Shown here: positions 1-9,915 of the stretch, one piece after another
How the letters are laid out: the number at the start of each line of letters is the position of its first letter
Numbering within the stretch: the stretch's first letter is position 1
Assembly: GCA_023079485.1 (NCBI GenBank)
Contig: CM041085.1
Coordinates: 35,325,121 to 35,389,120, forward strand
Direction of reading: 5' to 3'
Origin: Archilochus colubris
Lineage: Eukaryota > Chordata > Aves > Apodiformes > Trochilidae
Length of the DNA: 64,000 nucleotides
The notes under the pieces: generated by a model
What the model saw: the letters and a program-made list of their open reading frames with translations, nothing else
Told to the model about the DNA's origin: nothing
Database searches by the model: none
Program-made: the position numbers and the translations under genes

Positions 1-2920
1 AGAGATATGCATAACCTTAGAGTTTAAATGACAAAATATGGTGCAAAACTATTCATATAAAATATTCTGAAAAACATATAGCAAAGGTCAAACCTTAGTC
101 TAGATTAAGCCTTTTTCTCCTCTCATTTAAGAAATTAAATTTGAACTTTAAATTACTTTTAATATTAATTTATTATACTTTAATATTCCTTTTCCTGCTT
201 TTATTGAAATAGAGCAATAAAGCCAATGGGCACTGTAAGGACTGTCTGTCTCAAAACAAACTTGCTGTGCTCCAAAATGTCAGTACACAAAATTTAAGAT
301 AGAGAAAAATAAAAGCAAGAAAGACAAGTTGCTGAACAATTGTTCTCTTCAAAAAGCCCCTATGCAAGTTAGCTTAAAGCATCCACAGGAGGTTTCATGT
401 ATACACAATATCATCCTTGGCTATTCATGCACTTAGTTTACTTCTTACTGCCTTCACACCTGCATCAATTTCTCCCTTGCTTGCATGTTATGGTAAATGC
501 CAATCTTCTGCCCTTCTTCTGTATTGGGGTCTGTAATGCAGATGCATTTCTAAAAGCCTTTGTTAAAAGTTAATGGGAAACTAGTGGCAAAGAAGAGTTT
601 ATACTGTAGAGCCTAGAACAATATAAACTTCCAGTGATTTAGAAAACAAGGTATAAGAAATAGATTTTTAGCTCATCACAGATTACTTTAGTCTAATTAG
701 TCCCTGTGCCATTGCCCAGTAAAATGAGAGCTAGACAAATACAGTCACTGAGGGAAAAAATCAAAATGAAACAGGCATATTGAACATACTGAATTCAGTT
801 GTAGAAAAACAAATTTAAACTGAAAATTTGCTGTGTTTACTCTAATGTCTACAATGCTCTCGTGTACAGTGCCAGATAATTTCACTGCTGGATGAAAGCC
901 TTTTTCTTTTTTTATCAATTACTGTAGCACCTGCATATCCACTCAAAGCTGATGGCATACCCATCCGTGATTTTCCTAATACTTCAGTAAGTCAATTTTT
1001 GTGGAAAGCCAAAAAGCTTCACAAATAAAAAAACCCAGTAGACAGCTTGTTAAACATGGGAAAATGGTATTATTTCTGTACCCACACAGACAGCTCTCAA
1101 GTTTTCTAGGTACTATTCAGATTATTTTAAACACTGGTTAACTACAATTCTCAGCCTGATGGAAAAGTAACATATGTTCCAAATGGGGCTCATTTCTGCT
1201 GTGCTTTATTCCATTTCTGCTGCTTATTATGGGTATTGTAACAGTGAGGACAATTTCCACGGAGGAATATTGTGTCAAATCTCAATCTGCTCCAGTACAT
1301 TAAACTTGGTAGGTTTAATGCAGAGTCCTGTAGACACTCGCACAATTTTCTTTGACTTGATATTTAGTAGGACATAAAAGTGTTAATATTTGATTTGATG
1401 AATTTGCTTTTTCCTTTCAGCAGCAGGCAGTTATGAAAAGTTACAGTGGTACATTAGTTACAGTTACTTGGTTTTGGGACACAAGCAGAAACAAATAAAA
1501 TCCATTAGCAGATCCAATAGCTATAACCAAAGCTAATAAAAAGAGCTAAAGGCAATTTATAAAAAGAAGTCTTAAAATGCCTACAAAAGAAAGAACATTT
1601 GAAGTCATCTTAAGAGTAACTGAAACAATATTGTTTTTCCAATACTTCAGTCAATGTTTCTAATTTTAAAATATTTTGCAATATTTACAAGTAGGGTAAT
1701 ACACAAATTCCATTTGTTTTCCCTAGTTCCACAGATGTATTTACTTAAAATGTTTATAAGACTTTTGCTAAGAGGCATGAAAAATTACAAATAAACCAGT
1801 CCAAAAACATTAAAATGAGACATTAAAACATTAAAATGGTGGAATAGCCACTGATGTATTATTTTGAAAAAATTATTCCATGTTTTTGATATTCATGATT
1901 TTAGTACCTTTTTTTTTTTCCCCTTTCTCAGATACATTTATATATATCATGAATCTGACCTTAATAACACTTAAATTTTTCTGACACAAGGTACTTTGAA
2001 TGACACAGGTACTTCAGCCAAGGAAAGATGTTCTCAGGACACCACAGTGAGAAAGTGAGAGTCTGTAGATCTTTTTGCAGAGAGATGGACTGCGTAAGAG
2101 AAAGGGAGGGACTCAAAAAGGTGTGGGCCTGATCATCCATGGATCAGTAGTTAGGGCAGTTTAAAGCAGAATGAGAAAACCTCATTTATAAACTATATAA
2201 ACTATTTTCTTGAAACAGAGAAGTACTGTTTTGCCTAGATCTCATGCAAAACTAACATGATAGGTGACTGCAAAATGGACTCGGGGACATTGGGTACATA
2301 TCATTAGCAATAAGACACACAGCTTTGTGGTCCATACATTATCTGGAATTGATTCAAGACCCTATAGAAGGTGCTCTAATGATGTGATGTGTGTAGCCAG
2401 CAGAACCAAGACCATTAGCAAAATCAGTCACCACACAAATTTATGTGCCACTTATGCTACTGCTTCTTGAAAAATTTGGTCTACTCAGGGGAAAACAAAA
2501 CAAAACAAAACCCAGTAATATTTGATTGCTCTAGGGGACTGGAACCTGCGGAATAAAAACCATAAATAGGCATAACTAGAAGTAGACTCCAGCACAGCTA
2601 TTTGCATTAACCAACAGAAAAATCCCATTCTCTCAATTGTCAGGAAGTTAAAAATGTCTGTGTGGGCTGCTCTACACAAAGAGGATAAGGCACAGTAAGC
2701 TGCAGCATGAAGCTCCATCGGCAGATCTGTAAATATTCTCAGTCCACTTGGGCAACCAAATAACTTAATACAATTGAAAACCACAGTAATGAGCCTCATG
2801 CAAATTTAGTTTTTAGGGTACAGGCCAAAAAGTTTCCACAGGAAATGCTGACAAGGAATGTACAGTCTCATAGCTGTTAGGGAGGTAATTGCCTAATCTG
2901 TCTGCTCTTACCTTAGGGTA

Positions 2921-3080
2921 AAGGTGTGCTTTCACCATATTTCCATGAATATTCATAACTTTTCATCATTACAAGCCCAAAACCCTTCTCCTGCCATACA
3001 GTTAAAAGAGCAGATTTTCTGCTCTCCAACAGGGTAGAGGAAATTGGCAGGCCTTCATCTACATAGTGAAAGCACACCTT
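2921..3080. repeat. 15-bp inverted repeat enclosing 130 bp
   Basis: The 15-mer AAGGTGTGCTTTCAC at 2921-2935 recurs as its perfect reverse complement at 3066-3080. Inside lies a second small hairpin with arms AGAGCAG (3007-3013) and CTGCTCT (3019-3025) around a 5-nt loop. The arrangement is compatible with a short non-autonomous DNA transposon remnant, but I see no target-site duplication next to the arms and recognise no family. It may also be a chance or cruciform-forming repeat. Confidence 0.5.
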
Positions 3081-3856
3081 AGCAGGACTCAAACAAGCTT
3101 TTCAACTTTTAACAACCCAAGAAGAAACCGAAGAGAAATACAGAATGTCATAGTTGATACTCATCTCCATTATTTTTCACAGTACAAAACATACTCTTTC
3201 AGTCTGTCTGCTGCTTTGAAAGGAACAAATTTCTCCAAGAGCAGGAGCTGAACATGACAGCACCACTTAAGACAGAAACTGCATGCTTTTACACATATAA
3301 GAATGAGTGAAGGCTGTCAGCTTCAGCCCATTATATGGAGATATTTGTCCTTTATGCAACCACAGCAAGATGCAGGCAAAGAGCAAGGGAGAAATGACAA
3401 ACTTATTTTAAATAACATATTTAAGTTTGACACTAAAACAAGCTCACAATTTTATGATTCAAGTAGTTGCTGTAGAAAAAGTTACCTTCAGAAGGTCTAA
3501 ACAGCCAAGAATTAATTTACATGATGATACCACAATTTTGGTTCATAGCTCTAACACTGAAAGAAGAGCATAAGACCCCTATTATTTATGTTCATGCTTG
3601 GATTTTCAATCACTACTGGAGTACCTTACTCTAGAAAAGCTTAAAAGGTTTAAAAAAAGACTACCACACACTACCCACAAAACCCCAGCCATAGCCAGGA
3701 TGTTTTATAGAAGTAAGCAGCACTATGAGGCTTCCTCTTACAGCATGGTATCATTGCCATACTCTTTTTCCTTACTGCCCTCTGAGAGAAGAATGTATCC
3801 ACTTAGTATAATAGAACATCATCAGAGACAGGGATTTTTGTCTTACTCAATATATT

Positions 3857-3908
3857 AAAAAAAAAAAAAAAAAAAAGAGAGAGAGAAAGAGGAAAGAGAG
3901 AGAAGGAG
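3857..3908. repeat. Poly-A and GA-rich simple repeat
   Basis: A run of about 20 A residues (3857-3876) passes directly into an interrupted GA/GAAA-rich tract to about 3908. This is a purine-only microsatellite. It is not clearly the tail of a retroposed copy, because no recognisable parent sequence lies upstream. Confidence 0.8.
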
Positions 3909-4517
3909 ATGCCAGTAACATGCTAGTTTCCATTGTTTAGGTTGGGAGAAGACACAAACCTCACCCCTTGTGCCTTCTGTCACAAGAAAGGGAGGTATAT
4001 TAAGTGATGTAAGCCATATAACAGTTTTGTGCAAGTGAATCTCAAAAGAACTACAGAGAATTGGTCATTCTGCTCCAGATAAGGGGAATTACTAGTTTTA
4101 TAAAAGATGCTCTTCGAATTATTCTGAAAGTCCTGACTCATATTATTAAATTCTCTGCTTCTCATGGTCAAGCTAGTTTAAGATCCAGCTCATTTAAGTA
4201 AATGAGCTCTACAGCTCAAAGGCTGACACAGATTTTGCATTGGTATTATGGAGGATGGTAACATTAAATAAATAGAGATAAGACTAAAGATTTCACACTC
4301 ATTAGTGACACTTTGTGGTACTGTGAGCTCAGAAGAACACAGAGACGGAGAACACTGAGTTGAATAGAGCAATTCACAGCCACTAGGGTCTTGTTTCAAA
4401 CTAGATTTATATCCACTTGGTGCTTTCAGCTGGTAAAATAGAGGTATGATTAAGAGGCCACTTCTTGTCTTCTAACATCTGTGTTGAAGACATTAGGTCC
4501 AGTTCTGGAGCAGATAA

Positions 4518-4523
4518 CCAGAC
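4518..4523. repeat. Left 6-bp target-site duplication (CCAGAC)
   Basis: CCAGAC directly precedes the TGTAG terminus of the palindromic ERV element. The same six bases occur at 5156-5161 directly after the opposite terminus. Six-bp duplications are typical of class II (betaretrovirus-like) integrases, which is established family knowledge; other classes usually give 4 or 5 bp. Confidence 0.75.
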
Positions 4524-4681
4524 TGTAGTGAAATGAGGCAACCAGGTGCCACTAATTCCCAGGGAGTGGCATGAGCTTGTGTTAAGCCCACCTGTGCCTA
4601 ATTAGCATGGGCCCCCACTGCGTATGAGCAGGACCAGGGGGCCAATTTAAAGGTAAGGCTCAAACTCACAAACTCAGCTCA
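4524..4681 (+). mobile_element. U3 arm of an ERV LTR, plus orientation
   Basis: This is the left arm of the palindrome. It starts with the TG terminus and contains a TATA-like segment (AATTTAAAGG, near 4644-4653) where the opposite arm has AATAAAAGG. Similarity to the inverted arm stops at about 4681, some 30 bp beyond the TATA-like element. That is close to where transcription, and so the R region, would be expected to start. R and U5 are missing from this copy. Confidence 0.7.
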
Positions 4682-4815
4682 CACTGTAACTCACAATCTC
4701 AGCATGCTTGGCTTTAACTGCTTCTTTCAGCACTGCACTACCTTCATTGTTCCACTAGAACTCATCGCCGTCAGGGTGAGGCTTTGAGGAGTCTCGAACC
4801 CGCGGCCTCAGGCAT
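4682..4815 (-). mobile_element. Probable ERV 5' leader segment, minus orientation, containing the palindrome junction
   Basis: This lies between the primer-binding-site-like segment and the left U3 arm. Read on the minus strand it continues the retroviral order LTR, primer site, leader. A B-box-like GGGTTCGAG occurs within it, but no complete tRNA fold is evident. The exact breakpoint where minus-strand leader joins plus-strand U3 cannot be set without an intact relative. I see no coding motif. Confidence 0.45.
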
Positions 4816-4833
4816 TGCCCGCGTTCTCCACCA
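4816..4833 (-). other. Putative primer-binding site
   Basis: On the minus strand, two bases (TC) after the CTACA terminus of the LTR, an 18-base segment begins TGGTGGAGAACGCGGGCA. Retroviral primer sites start with TGG, complementary to the CCA of a tRNA, a few bases after the 5' LTR. The pattern TGG-x5-AACG-x-GGG resembles lysine-tRNA sites of class II ERVs, but several positions differ, so I do not assign the tRNA. Confidence 0.55.
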
Positions 4834-4835
4834 GA

Positions 4836-5155
4836 TGTAGCAAGATGAACCTCTTTTAGGGAACGGTGCTTCAAGGTCCAACCAGGTGTTCCAGCAGAGA
4901 CTCATGAGTAGTGCTCTAAGCCTATAGCCCTCAGGGCTGACTAGCCTGGATCGGTGCTGTTGCTCCAAGAGTGACAGACCTGCTGGCTTGCTCAGGACTG
5001 AGCTGAGCCTGTGGGTTTGAGCCTCACCTTTTATTGGCCCCCTAATCCTGCTCATGTGCAGTTGGGGCCTGCCCTGGTCAGGCACAAGTGGGTTTAACAC
5101 AAGCTCATGCCACTTCCTGGGAATTAGTGGCAACTGGTTGCCTCATTTCACTACA
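4836..5155 (-). mobile_element. Complete ERV LTR (320 bp), minus orientation
   Basis: Read on the minus strand this segment begins TGTAGTG and ends CTTGCTACA, giving the TG...CA ends with a 5-bp terminal inverted repeat (TGTAG/CTACA) expected of an LTR. A TATA-like AATAAAAGG lies about 120 bp from the 5' terminus, leaving about 160 bp for R and U5. A primer-binding-site-like segment follows two bases after the 3' terminus. Open frames across it are non-coding shadows. Its sequence is clearly richer in G and C than the surroundings. Confidence 0.75.
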
Positions 5156-5161
5156 CCAGAC
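5156..5161. repeat. Right 6-bp target-site duplication (CCAGAC)
   Basis: Exact copy of 4518-4523, adjacent to the outer terminus of the inverted LTR. Together the two copies bracket the palindromic element and mark its insertion site. Confidence 0.75.
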
Positions 5162-8100
5162 CTAATCTCATACTCCTTGTCCACAGCTTTGTGCACTAAC
5201 CACAGTTCTGCTTGCCTTTCCAAGATTACTACAGGCATGGGACAGCAAGGAACCAGGTGGACATTTTTCTCTCTTAAAACACATTGAACCCATTGAGAGA
5301 AGAGGTATGGAGTGAGGTCCTTCTCTGACTCCCAACCAGCCTACAGGGAAAACTATTATTTCTATTTCCCTTTACTCCATTAAAACCTCTCCCTGTTCCT
5401 TAACTCTGTTTGCAGATACTCAGTCAGCAAAGCTTTGACTAATAACTGCGCTTTTGGTAGGAAAAGATCTTAGAGGTAAGAATGAATTAACCTGCACAGC
5501 TCCTTCTGTGTTCAGCTCAGGGTAAAAGTGGGGAAAAGCTGGATTGCAGTAAAGGTGAAGAAGACAGCCAATTAGAAAATAAAATTTGAATATGAGAGGG
5601 AAGTCTGCCAGGTAAAGTCTCCAGCATTTATAAGGAATTCAACTGTGTCCCTACATCCAGATTTGAAGATTTAAAGGTATAGGTCAACATCTGCAACACA
5701 TCCTTTCAGATATGTTTGTTCAGAGTGATGGCAAATGAAGAGATTAATTTAGATGAAACCAAGTTCCAGTCTGCTGGCAGACTGCCAGAAAAAGGAGAAA
5801 GAATCCCGTCCTGTGGTATTTATAGAAATAAATGGTGGTATATATAGAAAAAAAACATAACGATGAAAGGGCTGGTCTTGCCAGTCTTGCAAAACAACAA
5901 CAAAAAATAAATAAATCTGAGATTCAGACAAATGGTTAACAAATCTGGAAGAGTGTCACAAGGACAGAGATCAAAGCAAGCAAATGTAGTGCTAAAAATC
6001 AAGAGAATGACTACAAAAAATAAAAAGCTGGATTGTTTTGTTTTTTTTTTCCCAGGGTTTAGAAAAGTCACCTTATGCCTTCTCAATATACATGGGTAAT
6101 ACCTCTGTTATCATAAATGGTTGAAATCACACCACTTAATCACATGTTAGCAGAACTGTTACAGAAAATCTGAAGTATTGTTCTTTATTTATGTGTTCAT
6201 ATGCTGGTACTGAGAAGTAATTCACAAAACTGCATAAAGCCCAAGGGAGGGTTGCAGTTTAAATTTAATATTTGATGTATATTACCAATTTATAGATAAG
6301 TTGGACTGCATATGTTAGGGTTTTCTCTTAATCACATCTACACAACTATATTTAATATATTAGGTAGTCTTACATGTTTTATTTACAGTTATGTACTGCA
6401 TATGAAATTATCATTATGTCACTGTCCCTAACTTCATGTGAGATAAAATATCTTTGTTCCTTAAATGGACTCCAGTTAATACATGTGAACTGCTTGAAAG
6501 GGATGAGAACTGAAGACAGAACAGGCTGCACTAATTTAATAGACAGATGATTACTGAACACCTCCAGGAAAGCAAAGCAATAACTTTGCATACTATTGCT
6601 AAAGAAGAACTGCTTTCTAGGTTTTTTTGAATAAGTCACAAGAATTAAGTTTTTCAATTGGAATTACAAAAACTTGTATGCTGATATTGCCCTACTTAAC
6701 TAAAAAGACACCTAAATTCTAGTTGAAGATGCTACTATTAAATACTAGAATACTACTAAATGAGGAACTCCTGGGGTATAATAAACATTTGGGTTACTGT
6801 AAATTGCAAAGATGATGTATTTTTCCACATTGGGAAGGTTATATTTTATTGTAAATAAATATTTGAATGCATAGTGGATGTGACTAACAGTTTCTTCCAC
6901 TGTTTGGTGGAAAGTGAATCTCCTGACAAGGGGAAAGGAGAAAGTCACTGCAACAGCTATCACTAACCCTTGCCCTCAGAATTCATTCACTTATTCCCCA
7001 CAAGGGCCCACAAACATCACTCATGTTTGCTGTCAGTCCTGAAACACTGGTTTGCACCAGTCCTGAAACACTAACTAGAATTTAGCACTGAAATTAGGTA
7101 TGTTTTGTCCCTCCAGAGATACACACACACTACTTATCACATCAGAATACTTTACCAGAGTTTGTTCCAGCTAATCTCCTTCCTCATCATTGAGAAGCAC
7201 TGGGGTACATGAAATTAGGACAAAAGACTGAAGAGGGAATTCCTGGTATTTACAAGTTTTAGTTTGCATCATTAAATTCATTTGTCTGTGTGTGTGTGTT
7301 GCTCCTTATTTCTGTTTTGCAGAGTTTAGAGTACAGATCACAATTTTGACAGAATTCAAGGGAGCAGTGGTGACCTTAACTCTCAGAAAATTCTCAGCAA
7401 TACCCAGACCTCCTACTCTCCAGTAAGATTCTAGCAATTGTTATAAGCAACAGGTAATCTGGTAACTATCTTTTTAAAGATAAAAATATTCTCAACAGGC
7501 TTTTAGCATGAACATTCAATGATTGTTAAAATAAATCAAACCATGTCTGTATACAGAAGCACAAGAATTGCTTTCTCAGTTAAAAGCAATAAATGCATCT
7601 CCACAACACCATGACTTACAAGCTAACAGTGAAAAGACACTTATCAAAAACAAAAGCCAAGACCCAATAGAACCAAGTTTAACAATGCTGCTTTATATTT
7701 ACACATTCTTTTCATTAATATAGATGAGGTTTAAGATTATGAAAGCTGCAGAAGAAGTAAAACTCAATAGTGCCAAGGCAATATGTCCTGGAAAAGACCT
7801 AATAGAAAAATAAAAACACACATATCTTTAATTTTCAGGTGAGCACCAGGTGACAACATGAACTCTGTAAGGTCTTTTCAAGTAGATTCCCTCTGCTTCT
7901 TATCAGCGGAACAGTTTGTTAGCTGGTTAGTCCAACAGCTATGCAGAATGGGTGGTACTCGAGCTTTTTGGATGGGCAGGTGGGGTCAGACATAAGTCTA
8001 TGTGACTCAGAAAGTCCTCTACAATTTTCTCCAAGGATATCCAGTTTTCTTCCTCAATCCCCTTCACAGTGCTAAAATTCATACTGGCCAGGTTATTGCT

Positions 8101-9729
8101 TTAAGGGAGTAAGGAAATTCTCTTGCATGAGGCTAAACCCCACATTCTTAAAGTTAGAAGCCTATAGATAAGCGACACTACTTCTTAACTGCCCTTCGTT
8201 TTTCACCTCAAGAAGAGGTCTAACAGTTCAATAAAGTAGTTGAAATTAAAATATTTTAACTAAAACTCTTTTTTGAGACATATATTTTGATACAAGATAC
8301 ACACAATGTGTATTCTCTCTTATTATCTGTAATAATTCTGTTATGAATTGCCACATGAAAACAGGATACTCTTCAAAGGCTCAGGTTATCCTGCCTCTTA
8401 TTAAATACTTGAAATCACTTTAATGTTTTTATGAAATCATAAGTATTTCCACAGCAACCAATTATTTGTACCAACTGTATTTAGTGAAATAATGTGTACA
8501 CTTATAATTCAAACTCATTTGCATGTAAATAACCCTATCATTAAAACCAGGAGAAACAAAATTACAGAAAGAGAGTTTGTACAATAAGAAGAGTCAGTGA
8601 ATATAATGAATGTTTTTCTGTGTCTGCCACAAACTGGCAGTACATTAGGAAGTGAATAGACTTTGTTATAAATGAATACACAGACTGGGAGAGAGGCTCC
8701 TTCCATTTCATCTCCATTCTTCACAAATCAATTGCTACACTGTACCTTTTCAGTGTAATGGGAAAGAAAACTACAAACTCTGCACTATTTTGATGTTTCA
8801 AAAGGACAAGGGAAGGAGAATTAAAGAAAAAAAAAAGAAAAAGAAAAAGAAAGAAAGAAGTGGACAATATTTCTTTCACTCTTCACATAATGAAAAACAG
8901 CTTGTGTACATTTATTTTACTAAAATGTTCTTGGGAGTGCAGTTAATACTTCAAAGTCAGTGCAAGTGTCTTAGGGACAAAGTGGACACCTCTGCTTTCT
9001 GAACTCCTCAGAGAGGAGTTTCAGTGCAGCTGGATCCACTCCTAGTCCCAGACTTCTTCAGCAGTTCATGTCTAAAGGGATTAGGTGTAGGGATTTCAGC
9101 TTAATGCTTCACCATGTGATTATGGATCTTGTGTGACTTAAGAACAGTAGTGCTTTGAAGTTCATTAATACTATTATAACAAACCACAAAATTAGGTTAT
9201 CTGATTTTCAAGCAACACAATTACTAAATAATCAACAGTCTGTTATAATCAAACACAATGTTAAAGATTCAACAAAGTTTCTAAATTAAATCACAAACAC
9301 ACAGACATAGAGGTTAACCTTGGAATAAGATGTTAGTAAATTTTGATACCAAATTATTTTCAGGTGTCATGAAACCCAATAAAAGTGAATTACTTACTTT
9401 TCTGTTTGCATGTCACAGGACATTACTCACTCATTTGATATTCCACCACAAAATTAAAAAAAGCAGTGAATTACTCACTCTTTTCCTTCCTTGAAATCAC
9501 TCCTCTTTTGTGAAATAGAGGGTAACAAGATCCTGGAGACCTCTAAAGGGCACACTTAAGGATTTATATTTATAGGGTCACAAGAGGATTGGCTGTGGTT
9601 GCTCTGTTTCCATTGTGGCCATGATTCTTGCCAGGTGATGCTGGCAACCTTCAGAGTGAGCTGTGGTCTGGGCAGGAGGGGTCTTGGGCATATTTCCCAA
9701 ACACCTGACATTGTAGGCATGATTAGGGA
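5162..9729. other. Gene-free AT-rich stretch
   Basis: No recognisable gene or transposon was found. Small simple repeats occur: a (TG)7 tract near 7286-7300, a 15-bp direct repeat CAGTCCTGAAACACT at 7034-7048 and 7058-7072, and an A/AAAGA-rich tract at 8823-8860. Open frames are short and AT-biased. Bases from about 9590 become less AT-rich and lead into the tandem repeat at 9730. Confidence 0.65.
8823..8860. repeat. A-rich (AAAGA)n-like simple repeat
   Basis: This is a purine-only tract made of A runs and AAAGA/AAAG units. A short open frame through it codes for a lysine run and is an artefact of the repeat. Confidence 0.75.
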
Positions 9730-9915
9730 GTGCCTAAATGGCCCAACTCAGTGCAATTGTAGGAGGACAAGAAGGTGCCAGATGGTCTCAACTCACTGCC
9801 CCAGTAAGCAAGGTCACAAAGTGCCAGACTGCCCCAGCCCACTGCATTTGCATTTGAAAGATGAACAATGCCAGGCCCACGGCACTTTGAAGTTAAAGCA
9901 ACACAGTGGCTGGTG
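9730..9915. repeat. Degenerate ~45-bp tandem repeat
   Basis: Related segments of the form GTGCC...CCCAACTCAGTGC start at 9730, 9775 and 9821, and a weaker fourth starts near 9869, giving spacings of 45, 46 and about 48 bp. The units share GTGCC at the start and (A/C)CTCA(G/C)TGC or CCCACTGC about 15 bases in, with a diverged remainder. The block is richer in G and C than its flanks. It may be a decayed minisatellite or part of an unrecognised element. The 106-codon open frame across 9599-9919 has no known motif and I do not call it a gene. Confidence 0.45.

Larger units (their letters stand above)
1..4517. other. Gene-free AT-rich stretch
   Basis: No exon, RNA gene or recognisable transposon was found here. 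The open frames are all under about 105 codons, have no recognisable motif and lie in AT-rich sequence, as expected by chance. Visible minor features are a short (AAAAC)n run near 2492-2511, a 15-bp inverted repeat spanning 2921-3080, and a poly-A plus GA tract at 3857-3908. The stretch could be intergenic or intronic; the sequence alone does not say which. Confidence 0.7.
4524..5155. mobile_element. Palindromic endogenous retrovirus remnant
   Basis: The left end starts TGTAGTGAAATGAGG and the right end is its reverse complement, so both outer ends are U3 ends of the same LTR. Bases 4524-4681 match the reverse complement of 4999-5155 with roughly 15% mismatches by eye. The minus strand reads as a complete LTR (5155 to 4836, TGTAG...CTACA), then TC, a primer-binding-site-like TGG segment and leader sequence. 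The minus-oriented leader then meets a plus-oriented U3 somewhere between 4682 and about 4815. CCAGAC flanks both ends, which argues that the whole inverted structure integrated as one unit. I see no gag, pol or env coding sequence. The LTR length (~320 bp), 6-bp duplication and TC-TGG spacing suggest a class II ERV; that assignment is inference. Confidence 0.75.

Noticed and set aside
4774..4836. tRNA-like segment on the minus strand with a GGGTTCGAG B-box-like motif
   Set aside because: No cloverleaf can be traced by eye, and the position just after the LTR end fits a retroviral primer site and leader better.
4771..5133. 120-codon minus-strand open frame
   Set aside because: It lies across the ERV leader and LTR, with no viral or host protein motif.
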